A DNA stretch of 20,070 nt from a virus, in IMG/VR virus record IMGVR_UViG_3300024320_000057, positions 1-20,070 of that record. One strand, written 5' to 3'. Positions 11,660 to 20,070 of the stretch are shown here, in pieces. The translations under genes were made by a program, and so were the position numbers. Under the pieces are notes generated by a model that saw nothing but the letters and a program-made list of their open reading frames with translations, did not search any database and had not been told where the DNA came from. Each line of letters starts with the position of its first letter. Positions within the stretch are counted from its first letter, which is position 1.

Positions 11660-12352
11660 ATGGAAGAATTTATTATTAAAATACCTGCAACAAAGAGGGA
11701 TATAAAACTGAAGGACTGGCAGAAGTTTCAAGACGTTTTAGAAAAAAATAAAGATGTAAAAGATAGTGATGAGTTTATTAACCTAAAAGCACTACAGTTC
11801 TTTTGTGGTTTAGATTTAAAGATTATTAATAGTATACCTTTAAGTCAATTTCAAGAGGTATTAGACCACTTAGGAGATGTATTAGGTGAGAATGATATTA
11901 GAGTTAATACCTTTAAACTAAGAGGAACTGATGGTGTAGAGGTTGAGTTTGGTTTAGTACCTAACTTAGACGAAATGAGTTATGGTGAGTATAAGGATTT
12001 AGAGAATTATATTTACGATTATAAGACAGCACATAGAGCAATGGCTGTATTGTATAGACCTGTTCAGTACAGAAAAGGAGATGCGTATCATATACAGAGG
12101 TATAAAGGTTCAGACCACTTATCAGACATAATGAAGGATGCACCTTTAGATGTTTACTTAGGTGTAAGGGTTTTTTTTTACAATTTAGCGAAAAAATTGC
12201 CTCTTTATACGATGGATTGTACACTTCAACAGTTACAGGAGAACGTGGAGAATCGCTTAGACAATCCTTCGGAAAAAAGTGGGGTGGATACCAAGCAATC
12301 TATACACTTGCACAGGGAGATGTTACGAAATTTGATGAAGTTACAACCTTAA
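11660..12352 (+). CDS. tail assembly chaperone, short (G-type) product
   Basis: The 230-aa frame-0 protein opens the morphogenesis operon. Its body (ALQFFCGLDLKIINSIPLSQ, then DEMSYGEYKDLENYI, MAVLYRPVQ) and the helix DVYLGVRVFFYNLAKKL have the layout of tail assembly chaperones encoded ahead of tape measure genes in Bacteroidota phages. At codons 171-173 the ribosome meets T9 (12171-12179), a T TTT TTT slippery site; normal decoding continues to 12352. Chaperones of this type coat the tape measure during tail building. Start ATG 11660 has an AT-rich leader. The last 57 residues overlap the -1 frame that encodes the extension. Confidence 0.7.
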   Translation: MEEFIIKIPATKRDIKLKDWQKFQDVLEKNKDVKDSDEFINLKALQFFCGLDLKIINSIPLSQFQEVLDHLGDVLGENDIRVNTFKLRGTDGVEVEFGLVPNLDEMSYGEYKDLENYIYDYKTAHRAMAVLYRPVQYRKGDAYHIQRYKGSDHLSDIMKDAPLDVYLGVRVFFYNLAKKLPLYTMDCTLQQLQENVENRLDNPSEKSGVDTKQSIHLHREMLRNLMKLQP

Positions 12353-12441
12353 ATGTACATAAAGCATTAATGTACTTAGAATACATTAAGGAATTAAACG
12401 AAACAGAGAATAAGATTATGAAACAAAATATGAAACGATGA
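11660..12441 (+). CDS. tail assembly chaperone, frameshifted (GT-type) product
   Basis: The -1 frame is open from 12106 to 12441 and has no ATG before 12370, so it needs a ribosomal frameshift (or a TTG start at 12217). Slipping at T TTT TTT (12172-12178) joins 173 residues of frame 0 to 87 residues ending in ENKIMKQNMKR, about 260 aa in total. The extension holds SFGKKWGGYQAIYTLAQGDV and FDEVTTLNVHKALMYLEYIK, a pattern typical of the T part of these chaperones. Its stop overlaps the next ATG at 12438 (ATGA), which supports translation of this frame. A missing T in the assembly could mimic the arrangement. Confidence 0.65.
12172..12178 (+). promoter_or_regulatory. slippery heptamer T TTT TTT (-1 frameshift site)
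   Basis: Within T9 (12171-12179), the frame-0 codons GTT TTT TTT TAC allow both tRNAs to re-pair after a -1 shift (canonical X XXY YYZ). It is placed where the downstream chaperone frame is already open. Confidence 0.65.
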
Positions 12442-12896
12442 GAGAATTTTATACAGCAGTAGATGCAGTTAAAGATGCTTTAAGAGCAAATAATAGCATA
12501 AATACTGTTACTTTTGGGGATTTATCAGATATAGACTTAGATAAGACTACTATATTTCCATTATCTCACATTTTCGTAGAAAGAGTAAGAAATGAGGATA
12601 ATATGCTGATATTTGACTTCTCTGTACTGGTTGCTGATATAGTTGATTTTAGTAATGAAGAAACAGAGTTTGATGATTTCTTTGGTAATGACAACTTACA
12701 CGATGTATTAAACACTCAGTTAACAGTTATTAATGGTCTTATAACAAGTCTTAGAAGAGGTGATTTATACAGAACTCAATATCAATTAGACAACGAACCT
12801 ATTGCAGAGCCATTTAAAGAGCGTTTTAAGAACCTTTTAGCAGGTTGGGAAGCAACTATATCAATTAGAGTTAAAAACAACGTTACAATCTGTTAA
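12438..12896 (+). CDS. putative tail terminator/minor tail protein
   Basis: The 152-aa protein begins MREFYTAVDAVKDALRANNS and has SHIFVERVRNEDNMLIFDFS, VLVADIVDFSNEE, then LHDVLNTQLTVINGLITSL. The length, the helix-then-beta-sheet layout and the position between chaperone and gp10-like genes suggest a tail-end closing protein (gpU-like), but no signature is decisive. It overlaps the frameshifted chaperone stop by 4 nt and is followed 1 nt later by the next gene. Confidence 0.5.
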   Translation: MREFYTAVDAVKDALRANNSINTVTFGDLSDIDLDKTTIFPLSHIFVERVRNEDNMLIFDFSVLVADIVDFSNEETEFDDFFGNDNLHDVLNTQLTVINGLITSLRRGDLYRTQYQLDNEPIAEPFKERFKNLLAGWEATISIRVKNNVTIC

Positions 12897-12897
12897 A

Positions 12898-13413
12898 ATG
12901 GGTAAATTAAAGGAAGTTTTATCAGATTTAGCTAAAGACTATAAAGAAGCTATACAAAGACTAATAGTACAGGAAGAATTAGTTGATAAAGGTGATTTAA
13001 AGAACTCTATTAGGTTTGAGGTAACTGATACTGGTTTTTCTATAACATCTGATAAGAAGTATGCTCATTTATTAGGTTCTAATGGTTATTTAAAGAGATG
13101 GAGTAAGCCACCAGCACAGAAATTAGCTGAGTGGGCAAAAAGAAAGGGTATGCGACCTTTGTTAAGAGATAGTAAAGGTAGGTTTAAGAAAATGACAGAT
13201 AGAAGTTTTCTTAGTTTAGGTTATGCGTTAGCGAAAAGTATTGACAAAGAAGGTACTATTGAGCGATTTAACTATAGAGGTTCAAGAATTATACAAAGAG
13301 TTAATCAACAAATGGAAGGTAAACTTGCAGGAGAGATTACAGAAGCGTACAGATTAGAACTTATAGAAGGAATGAAACAAACATTTGAGTTTGATAATAT
13401 AAAAATACAATAA
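12898..13413 (+). CDS. HK97 gp10-like tail completion / head-tail joining protein
   Basis: The 171-aa protein has the features of the HK97-gp10-like family: an N-terminal helix, then DKGDLKNSIRFEVTDTGFSI (residues 31-50), and YAHLLGSNG (56-64), corresponding to the ytG.LrrSI...YA.yvEfG pattern, followed by helix-rich basic sequence (KPPAQKLAEWAKRKG). Such proteins connect head and tail or complete the tail. A large insert (RDSKGRFKKMTDRSFLSLGY) lengthens it beyond the usual 110-140 residues. Its stop overlaps the next start by 1 nt (TAATG). Confidence 0.7.
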   Translation: MGKLKEVLSDLAKDYKEAIQRLIVQEELVDKGDLKNSIRFEVTDTGFSITSDKKYAHLLGSNGYLKRWSKPPAQKLAEWAKRKGMRPLLRDSKGRFKKMTDRSFLSLGYALAKSIDKEGTIERFNYRGSRIIQRVNQQMEGKLAGEITEAYRLELIEGMKQTFEFDNIKIQ

Positions 13414-14621
13414 TGAGTTTAATATTAACAAGAAGTCCTTATTTTGTAAGTAGAGAAGATAGAGATTCGGCTTCTACTCTAAAATTAGAAATACTTAATG
13501 GTGCTAATGTATTAAAGACTTTTAATTTAGCTTTTAGGAATAATTATTTATTAGACATATCTCCACTGGTAGATGATTATTTTGATTCTAAAGAGTATGA
13601 ATGGGTTACTACAGGTAATGGTTCTTTTTATACAGGTGGTGGAACTTATTCAGCCTTAACTGTAAGAACAACACTTTCTGGAGATTTATCTACAGGTGGA
13701 AAAGGCACTGATATTGTAACAACATATACGGCAAGAAGAGGTTATTTATTTTCTACTGATGGATATAACGGAAATGCTACTGTTATTGATAGTAAAGGAG
13801 TGTTTAGCTTGTTAGACGATTTAAAAAACAAAGCTGGTTATGCAGGCTCGTCTAATATAGTCTATAAATTAGATGATTCTAATCTAAGGTTACCTACTTT
13901 ACTTCCTCCTGGAATAGGTGGAGATTTACAAGTAAACTATTATAGTAAAAGTAATGAGTTAGTTCGTCAAGAAACAAATTCTTCAATTTCAGATGGCTTA
14001 ATAGTTGATTATAATTACTCCTCATTCAAAGATAGAGTCACCTCTGACTCTGACTTTTTGACAAGTGGTGGAAAGATTGAAGAAACTAAATGCTTACTTA
14101 ATTTCTTAGAGGATTTTGATTTAAACGATGTTGCTCGTATAGACTTTTTATTTGAAGTTGCAGGCATAGTTTATCGTAATGAAGTTATAGTAAAATCTAT
14201 CTCTGAATGCAAATACAACCCTTATAGGGTTACTTTTCTTAATAGATGGGGTATTAAAGAAGATTTATGGTTCTTTAAGAGAAGTGATGTTACTTTACAG
14301 ATAGAAAAAGAATCTTATAGGGTTAATTCTATTCAGTCCTACAACGCTTCAAGCACTATAAAGACATATCAAGATTACAACGTTAATGGTGTAGAGAAAA
14401 TAACTTTAAATAGTGGTTTTGTAGAGGAAGAGATGAATGAGGCTTTCAAACAATTACTTTTATCAGAAGATGTTACAATATATGACTATAAAGACAATAA
14501 AGAACATACAGCTAATATATCTACCTCTGAGTTTCAATATAAACAACATATAAACGAGAAATTAATAAATTATACAATAGAATTTAAGTTTGCCAGAGAA
14601 GTTATAAATAACGTAGGATAA
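13413..14621 (+). CDS. large tail structural protein (function unknown)
   Basis: The 402-aa protein is beta-rich, with many Ser/Thr/Gly/Asp residues in the first half (TTGNGSFYTGGGTYSAL), suggesting an exposed domain. The conserved-looking core is ECKYNPYRVTFLNRWGIKED followed by LWFFKRS (about residues 267-292), and the last part (LNSGFVEEEMNEAFKQLL, YTIEFKFAREVINNVG) resembles proteins found before the tape measure in other Bacteroidota phages. It could be a distal tail or minor tail protein. It overlaps the next gene by 1 nt (TAATG). Confidence 0.6.
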   Translation: MSLILTRSPYFVSREDRDSASTLKLEILNGANVLKTFNLAFRNNYLLDISPLVDDYFDSKEYEWVTTGNGSFYTGGGTYSALTVRTTLSGDLSTGGKGTDIVTTYTARRGYLFSTDGYNGNATVIDSKGVFSLLDDLKNKAGYAGSSNIVYKLDDSNLRLPTLLPPGIGGDLQVNYYSKSNELVRQETNSSISDGLIVDYNYSSFKDRVTSDSDFLTSGGKIEETKCLLNFLEDFDLNDVARIDFLFEVAGIVYRNEVIVKSISECKYNPYRVTFLNRWGIKEDLWFFKRSDVTLQIEKESYRVNSIQSYNASSTIKTYQDYNVNGVEKITLNSGFVEEEMNEAFKQLLLSEDVTIYDYKDNKEHTANISTSEFQYKQHINEKLINYTIEFKFAREVINNVG

Positions 14622-17416
14622 TGAGATTAAAAACACAACTTTATATTGATACTTCTAATAATACTATAGACGAAGAAGCTAATTATGAATTAGTAGATTT
14701 CTTTGACTTTGAAACTATAGAAATTACTGAAACTATTAAGAACATACAAGAGTTTGATGTTGTTTTTACAGATTATACAAAAGAATTTGTTGTACCTGCT
14801 AATAGTAGAAATAATAGAATATTTCAACACTATTATTCTACATCCCTAATAAATTCATTTGATGCAAGAATTAAGAAAAGAGCAAGAATATTTATTAATG
14901 GTATATTCTTTAAGCAAGGTTATATAAGACTAACTGCTTCTAAAATAAAGAATGGTTATCCTTATGCTTACAATCTTACTTTCTTTGGTGCTTTGAGTGG
15001 TTTAGGAGATGTTATAGGAGAAGATAAGTTATCTGATTTAGATTATCTAAATAGATTCGACCACGAATTTAACTTATCTAATGTAAGTAGTGGATTAAAA
15101 AAGGGATTGCAGTATAATGGTACTGCTATGGAAGAGTTTACTAATATATCAAGAGATATAATATATCCTTTAATATCTGTACAGAATAAATGGTTTTATG
15201 ATGGTAGTGGAGTAACTTCTGATACTGAATTTCAGGAAGGTTTTTCTGTAAATATTTATAAAGACAATAGTGGTGCAGATGCTAATTATGGTTTAAGATA
15301 CACTCAATTAAAACCTGCAATAAAAGTTGCTCATATATTTAAAGCAATAGATGAAAAGTATGATTCTATAAATATAAAACAAGACTGTTTTGTTTATGGC
15401 TCAAAGTTAAATGAATTATATTTACTATTGCACAACAAGAAAGGCTCTTTGACACAAGGTGTTGGTGGTGATGAAACATTTTCTAAGACTTTTATAGTTT
15501 ACTCTAATAATGGTAGAACTGATTTCGATACTTCTGGTGCAGACCAAGAATTACTACCTATAAACACTTACACAAGGTATGAAGGTTTCCAACAAGCAAG
15601 AAACAGAACTGAGATACAGTTTGATGTAACTATTAACGACCCTATAGCTGGAGATGTAGAATACACTATGGAGATATTTGATGGCACTACTCCATTAGTA
15701 TCTAAAAGAAGTACAAGTTTAGGCTCTGATTCTATTCAGTATGAGTTAAAATCAATAGAATACAAGACTTGGGATATTAGGTTTAGAATAACATCTGATG
15801 GTAGTGTTGCTAATTATGATGTAGAAATGACTATAGATGAGTTTTATGAAACTCGTTCTTACTCTGCTTCTATATCTGACAGTGCTTGGAGTAGCAATGA
15901 TAAAACACATACATATCCATCAATAGAAGGTGCTTATACTTTTCCACAGAGAGCAGAGATTATGAGGCAAGTACCAGATATGAAAGTAATAGACTTTATG
16001 ACAGGTATTTTTAAGATGTTTAATTTGGTTGCTAAGGTAGATGACAGTACAGGAGAGATGGATATATTGCCTTTAAACGATTACTATCTTTCAGGTCAAG
16101 AAAGGGATATAACAAATTATGTAGATACTTTTAATTACGATATAGAGAGATTACAGTTATATGGAGATATAAACTTTAATTACGAAGATGCTTCTACTTT
16201 TGGGTTAGTTAATCATAATGAAATACAACAAGATAATTTTGGAGATTTAAAATTTGATGCTACAGATAATGGTAAGAATAATAACTTTGTATTTGATAAA
16301 GGTAAATATGATGTAAAAGTTCCTTTTGAGAAACTTTACTTTAGTAGGCTTCGTGATGAGAATAATAGTGATTTAACTAATATTTGTGAGGGTTGGTTAG
16401 TTAATGAAGACCAAGAACCAGAAACACCTAAACCTATATTATTTTTTGGGATAAATACTTCTGTAGATACGAATGTTTACAAGTTTGGATTAAGAGAAGA
16501 AACAAGTTTTATAAGCACTTATAACAGAGGTTCTAATAGTAATTCAGATGGTTCTTTAACTATCAACTTTGGTAAAGAAGTGGATGAATATACGTTGCAA
16601 GTAAATGAAAATAGTTTATTTAATAACTATTATAGTTCTTATATCTCAAATATGTTTAATAATGAATCAAGAAACCTAAAGATAGAAGGTAGGCTTCCTT
16701 TAAGTTTCTTATTTGAATATTCTTTAGCAGACAGATTGATTATAAATGGCGCACCATACGTTATAAATGAAATAACAACTAACTTAAACACTAATAAGAG
16801 TCAATTAGACTTAATTACTGCTTTTGATATTAATTTAGAAGAGTTTGTTGATGTAACACCACCTGCTGATGTAGTTGGGTTAGCTATAGAAACAACGCTT
16901 ACAGATAGAGTTAGAATGATTTGGAATCAAAATATAGAAACAGACCTTGCAGGGTATAAGGTTTATGTAGATGGTGTATTATATGCTACATTAGGTTTAC
17001 AAAACAATATAATGATTACAGGATTAAGTCAATCTACAAGCTATGCTATAAAGGTTACAGCTTATGATGAGGCAGGTAATGAAAGTTTATTATCTTCTGC
17101 TACAGAGGTTACAGCAACTACTGGTAGTGTATCAGATGTAACGTCACCTACAATACCAACTAACCTAAGAACAACCTTAATAGGTTCTAACGGTTTTACA
17201 GTTGCTTGGGATGCTTCAACTGATGATACAGGTGTAACTATGTATAAGGTTTATTTAGATAACGTTTTACAAACACCTTCTGATGCTAATACATTCTATA
17301 CATTTGGTGGATTATTACCAGATACAGATTATGGTGTAACAGTAGAGGCTTTAGATGCAGCAGGTAATGTAAGTGCAAGAAGTGCAAAATTAGAAGTAAG
17401 AACAAGAAATATATAG
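14621..17416 (+). CDS. large tail protein with two C-terminal fibronectin type III domains
   Basis: At 931 aa this is the longest product. The first 740 residues are beta-rich, with a baseplate-hub-like appearance (IQEFDVVFTDYTKEFVVPAN near the N-terminus), then two FN3 domains follow: about 743-838 (TPPADVVGLAIE, VRMIWNQN, AGYKVYVDGVL, YAIKVTAYDEAGN) and about 840-931 (TSPTIPTNLRTT, FTVAWDAS, YKVYLDNVL, GVTVEALDAAGNVS). FN3 repeats on phage tails often help bind host surface polysaccharide. It is probably the tail tip or receptor-binding component; no catalytic motif was seen. Confidence 0.7.
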   Translation: MRLKTQLYIDTSNNTIDEEANYELVDFFDFETIEITETIKNIQEFDVVFTDYTKEFVVPANSRNNRIFQHYYSTSLINSFDARIKKRARIFINGIFFKQGYIRLTASKIKNGYPYAYNLTFFGALSGLGDVIGEDKLSDLDYLNRFDHEFNLSNVSSGLKKGLQYNGTAMEEFTNISRDIIYPLISVQNKWFYDGSGVTSDTEFQEGFSVNIYKDNSGADANYGLRYTQLKPAIKVAHIFKAIDEKYDSINIKQDCFVYGSKLNELYLLLHNKKGSLTQGVGGDETFSKTFIVYSNNGRTDFDTSGADQELLPINTYTRYEGFQQARNRTEIQFDVTINDPIAGDVEYTMEIFDGTTPLVSKRSTSLGSDSIQYELKSIEYKTWDIRFRITSDGSVANYDVEMTIDEFYETRSYSASISDSAWSSNDKTHTYPSIEGAYTFPQRAEIMRQVPDMKVIDFMTGIFKMFNLVAKVDDSTGEMDILPLNDYYLSGQERDITNYVDTFNYDIERLQLYGDINFNYEDASTFGLVNHNEIQQDNFGDLKFDATDNGKNNNFVFDKGKYDVKVPFEKLYFSRLRDENNSDLTNICEGWLVNEDQEPETPKPILFFGINTSVDTNVYKFGLREETSFISTYNRGSNSNSDGSLTINFGKEVDEYTLQVNENSLFNNYYSSYISNMFNNESRNLKIEGRLPLSFLFEYSLADRLIINGAPYVINEITTNLNTNKSQLDLITAFDINLEEFVDVTPPADVVGLAIETTLTDRVRMIWNQNIETDLAGYKVYVDGVLYATLGLQNNIMITGLSQSTSYAIKVTAYDEAGNESLLSSATEVTATTGSVSDVTSPTIPTNLRTTLIGSNGFTVAWDASTDDTGVTMYKVYLDNVLQTPSDANTFYTFGGLLPDTDYGVTVEALDAAGNVSARSAKLEVRTRNI

Positions 17417-17417
17417 T

Positions 17418-17576
17418 ATGATTAAAGATATAATAGAACTATTAAATAGTAACGATTTTTACGATATAGCAGATGACGATATTCAGTTTGCTAAAGGTGC
17501 GTACAACTTTCCTACAAGTATAAAGAGGTTAAAAGATTACAGAAAAAGACAAAAAGCATTAAGAGATGGCAGATAA
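17418..17576 (+). CDS. hypothetical 52-aa protein before the tape measure
   Basis: ATG 17418, 1 nt after the tail protein stop, encodes MIKDIIELLNSNDFYDIADD and continues with DIQFAKGAYNFPTSIKRLKD, ending in a basic helix (YRKRQKALRDGR). It overlaps the tape measure start by 11 nt, so translation is probably coupled. Acidic N-terminal and basic C-terminal halves suggest a binding adaptor; family unknown. Confidence 0.6.
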   Translation: MIKDIIELLNSNDFYDIADDDIQFAKGAYNFPTSIKRLKDYRKRQKALRDGR

Positions 17577-19776
17577 TAGTATAACATATAAGATACTTGT
17601 AGACAAGGAGAGTGGAACAGCTACTTTGAGAGATTTTAGAGGTCAAATTGTTGCTACACAAGTTCCTATAAAAGAACTTAGAAAAGAGTTTGGTAATTTT
17701 GCTAAAGAAGTTGAAAAGGTTAGGTTTGATAAGTTTAATAACAGCTTAAAATCAACATCTAAAGCTAAAAACGATTTTAGTAAAGCCTCTGGTGGTGCAA
17801 CATCTTCTGTATTAGAATTAGGTAGGGTTATTCAAGATTCTAACTACGGAATGAGAGGTATGGCTAACAACATTACACAGTTAGCCTCTCAAATGGCATT
17901 TGCAACAAAGACAGCAGGTAGTTTTCGTGGTGCTTTAAAGGATATGGGTAAAGCAATGTTAGGTCCTTTAGGTGTTGTATTTGCTATATCTGTTATTGTT
18001 TCTATAATGGAGAGAATGGAAGGTAGTAGTCAAAAAGCTAAAAAAGCTATTGATTCTTTAAACGAAACATTTGGAGAAGAAGCTACTAAGTTAATGGTTC
18101 TTAAAGATGCTTTAAATGACAGCAATATATCATTAGAAACTAAAAAAGAATTAGTAAGTAAAGCTAATGATGAATTTAAAGACTTAAATATATCAATAAG
18201 TGATACTGGAGAATTAAGTGAAGAGGCTGCTGAAAAAATAGATTTACTATCTATGTCTTTTATAAAAAATGCTAAAGCAAGAGCAATAGCTAAACTTATT
18301 CAAGACGAAATGATTGAGCAATCTAAAATAGAGGCTCGAACAGCAGGAGAGAATTTAAAGTGGTACGAAACAGCTTACTATGCTTTAATAAATAGTATTA
18401 GTGGTGCTGGTGCAGGTATGGCTGATGCTTTAGAAGCTGATAGTAAAAACCAAGAAGAAGCATTAAAATCATCTAAAGACACTATTCAGAAGTATTTAGA
18501 TATGCTTAAAAAGAATGATGGAGAGTTAGCTAAATTTATTTTTGGTGGAAATAAAAAAGGTAGAACTTCTGGGAAAAACAAAATCTCTATATTCAAAACT
18601 AAAGAAGATTTAGATTTAGATGTTAAGAATCAAGAACAAGCGATATTAAGGCTTCAAGAAAAAATAAAGATTCAAAACTTAAAGAATAGAGAGGCAGAGG
18701 AATTAGCAAATGCATCTACAGAAAAAGATAAAAAAAGAATAAAAGAAAGATACTCTAAGGTTTACTTGGAGATGGAGTTGAGTAATGAAAAGAAAAGACT
18801 TGAACTTGCTAAAAGTACAGAAAAAAATATAGCAAGAGCAAAGCACGATGAACACGTTGCTAATCTAATGAGAATATTAGAAGAGTATAAGTTAAAAATT
18901 AAGTTAGATAAAAGTATAAGTGAGGCTAAGAAGAAAGAGTTAACAGGTGATGCAGAATCAAAGACAAGGGAATCTATACTTCAATCTGGTAAAGAATTAA
19001 GTGATACAATCTCACAAATAGATGAAGCGTACGAACCTTTATTTAGCCTTTACGAATCATTAGGGGAAGCGAGAAGAGCTGCTATTGGTATAGGTAATGG
19101 TGATAAAAAACAAGAAGAATTTGATGCCTTATCTCATTACATAGAAACCTACAAAACTTTAATGTCTGGTGTTACTGATTTTGTAAATGGTGAATTTGAA
19201 AGACAATTACAGATAGAACAAAATAAAACCAATGCTTTAAACGAAGAGTTAAATAACAGATTACTTAATGAAAACCTATCTGTAAAAGAAAGAAAGAGAA
19301 TACAAAACGAGATAGCAAGAAATGATGAAGAAAACAGAAAAAAACAAAATGAAATTAAAAAGAAGCAATTTAATACTCAAAAGGCATTTAATATTGCTAT
19401 GGCAGTTGTAGATACTTATGCAGGTGCTTCCAAAGCATTAAACGATAAAACTGTTCCAAGTACTATTGCAAGGATTGCTTTAGCAAGTGCTACCATTGCA
19501 AGTGGTTTATTACAAGTTGCAACTATAGCAAGACAAAAATTCCAACCAGAAGCAGCATCTACACCAATAAGAACAGCAAGTGGTGGTGGAGGTGGTGGTG
19601 TAGGTAACAGGACCTTTGACTTCAACTTAGTTGGTAGTAGTCAAGGTAACCAAGTTGCAGAAGCAGTACAAGGTCAATTTGATAAACCTATCAAGGCTTA
19701 TGTAGTTTCTAAAGACATAACTAATCAACAGCAATTAGATGCTAATACTAAATCATCAGCAAGGTTTGGTGGTTAA
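17566..19776 (+). CDS. tail tape measure protein
   Basis: The 736-aa protein has an N-terminal domain rich in charged residues, VLELGRVIQDSNYGMRGMAN with NITQLASQMAF (about 82-112), typical of Bacteroidota phage tape measures, and a hydrophobic segment at 131-148 (MLGPLGVVFAISVIVSIM). A long Lys/Glu-rich coiled-coil middle and a second hydrophobic stretch (AFNIAMAVVDTYAGASKALN to VATIARQ) follow, and the C-terminus has a Gly run (GGGGGG) before VGNRTFDF. By the usual 0.15 nm per residue, the tail would be about 110 nm long. The start at 17566 lies inside the previous small gene. Confidence 0.9.
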   Translation: MADNSITYKILVDKESGTATLRDFRGQIVATQVPIKELRKEFGNFAKEVEKVRFDKFNNSLKSTSKAKNDFSKASGGATSSVLELGRVIQDSNYGMRGMANNITQLASQMAFATKTAGSFRGALKDMGKAMLGPLGVVFAISVIVSIMERMEGSSQKAKKAIDSLNETFGEEATKLMVLKDALNDSNISLETKKELVSKANDEFKDLNISISDTGELSEEAAEKIDLLSMSFIKNAKARAIAKLIQDEMIEQSKIEARTAGENLKWYETAYYALINSISGAGAGMADALEADSKNQEEALKSSKDTIQKYLDMLKKNDGELAKFIFGGNKKGRTSGKNKISIFKTKEDLDLDVKNQEQAILRLQEKIKIQNLKNREAEELANASTEKDKKRIKERYSKVYLEMELSNEKKRLELAKSTEKNIARAKHDEHVANLMRILEEYKLKIKLDKSISEAKKKELTGDAESKTRESILQSGKELSDTISQIDEAYEPLFSLYESLGEARRAAIGIGNGDKKQEEFDALSHYIETYKTLMSGVTDFVNGEFERQLQIEQNKTNALNEELNNRLLNENLSVKERKRIQNEIARNDEENRKKQNEIKKKQFNTQKAFNIAMAVVDTYAGASKALNDKTVPSTIARIALASATIASGLLQVATIARQKFQPEAASTPIRTASGGGGGGVGNRTFDFNLVGSSQGNQVAEAVQGQFDKPIKAYVVSKDITNQQQLDANTKSSARFGG

Positions 19777-19813
19777 AAACAATATAATATAACAAACAAA
19801 ACGTTACAATAAT

Positions 19814-20070
19814 ATGGAGAACTTAGATACAATAGAACTTTTTATAGACGAAGAAAGCAGAGAAGATGGAATATACGCTATTTCATTAGTGGAATTTCCT
19901 GCTATAGAGGAAAACTTTGTAGCACTTAGCCAACACAAGGTAGAGTTTAAAACCTTAGACGAAGACAAGAGAGTAGTTGTAGGTTTAGCTTTAGTACCAG
20001 ACAAGAAGATTTACAGACGTAAAAAAGATTATGAGTATAACATAACATTTTCTAAAGATACTGTTAGAAA
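19814..20070 (+). CDS. XkdF-like capsid maturation protease (Peptidase_S78_2), N-terminal part
   Basis: The gene runs off the window; the first 85 residues are visible. GIYAISLVEFPAIEENFVAL and then VVGLALVPDKKIYRRKKDYE match the N-terminal pattern of XkdF-type phage serine proteases (fISfVe.PAIe..f, G.AliPDk.IyR), which trim scaffold and capsid proteins in immature heads. The catalytic Ser and His lie further on and cannot be seen. The gene begins 37 nt after the tape measure stop, with an A-rich leader and no visible terminator in between. Confidence 0.72.
   Translation, partial: MENLDTIELFIDEESREDGIYAISLVEFPAIEENFVALSQHKVEFKTLDEDKRVVVGLALVPDKKIYRRKKDYEYNITFSKDTVR

Noticed and set aside
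12217-12441. Independent 74-aa gene starting with TTG
   Set aside because: The frame is open well upstream to 12106 and lies after a correctly phased slippery site; frameshift extension of the chaperone explains it better.
19416-19625. 69-codon ORF on the - strand
   Set aside because: Antisense of the tape measure C-terminus; the proline run is the complement of its Gly run.

Overview
The window is a piece of a tailed-phage (siphovirus-like) genome, free or integrated, whose host is very probably a member of the Bacteroidota, most likely Flavobacteriia. Three things point there. The DNA is very AT-rich. Several promoters carry the Bacteroidota -7 element TAnnTTTG, and genes start after A-rich leaders without Shine-Dalgarno sequences. 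The proteins resemble those of Bacteroidota phages (ERF recombinase, an acid-tailed SSB, an AAA_25-like ATPase, an XkdF-like protease). No integrase, repressor, tRNA or rRNA gene was seen, so lifestyle cannot be decided.

Layout. (1) 1-6055, + strand: DNA metabolism. It holds the end of a FEN-type 5'-3' exonuclease, a metallophosphoesterase, a free-standing GIY-YIG homing endonuclease and a PD-(D/E)XK-like nuclease. Two operons follow, each led by the same promoter motif (TTAACA-N20-TAGATTTG): HTH protein / 22-aa membrane peptide / DUF3310 / degenerate M15 domain, then four tiny genes / ERF / small gene / SSB / terminator. After these come a RecA-like ATPase and a very acidic protein that has its own promoter and terminator. 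(2) 6056-8720: an HNH-AP2 homing endonuclease on the - strand, a six-copy degenerate repeat array, a very AT-rich gap, and a + strand cluster of four genes including a gp88-like protein. This cluster uses lysine codons unlike its neighbours. (3) 8727-9491: a second GIY-YIG endonuclease (- strand), next to about 400 nt of non-coding DNA dense in inverted repeats, probably a structured RNA. (4) 9895-11533: a - strand operon with a good Bacteroidota promoter: an unknown protein, a DnaA-domain-IV-like protein, two unknown proteins and a small lipoprotein. (5) 11660-20070, + strand: virion morphogenesis. It has a tail assembly chaperone with a probable -1 ribosomal frameshift, tail completion proteins, two large tail proteins (one ending in two fibronectin type III domains), a small gene, the tape measure protein, and the start of a capsid-maturation protease.

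Together, regions 1 and 4 would supply replication, recombination and early host takeover, and region 5 builds the tail and begins the head genes. Head genes coming after the tape measure is an unusual order. The most interesting unexplained signals are the structured non-coding segment at 9528-9713, the repeat array at 6582-6764, the frameshift signal at 12172-12178, the inactivated M15 domain and the small surface-type lipoprotein.
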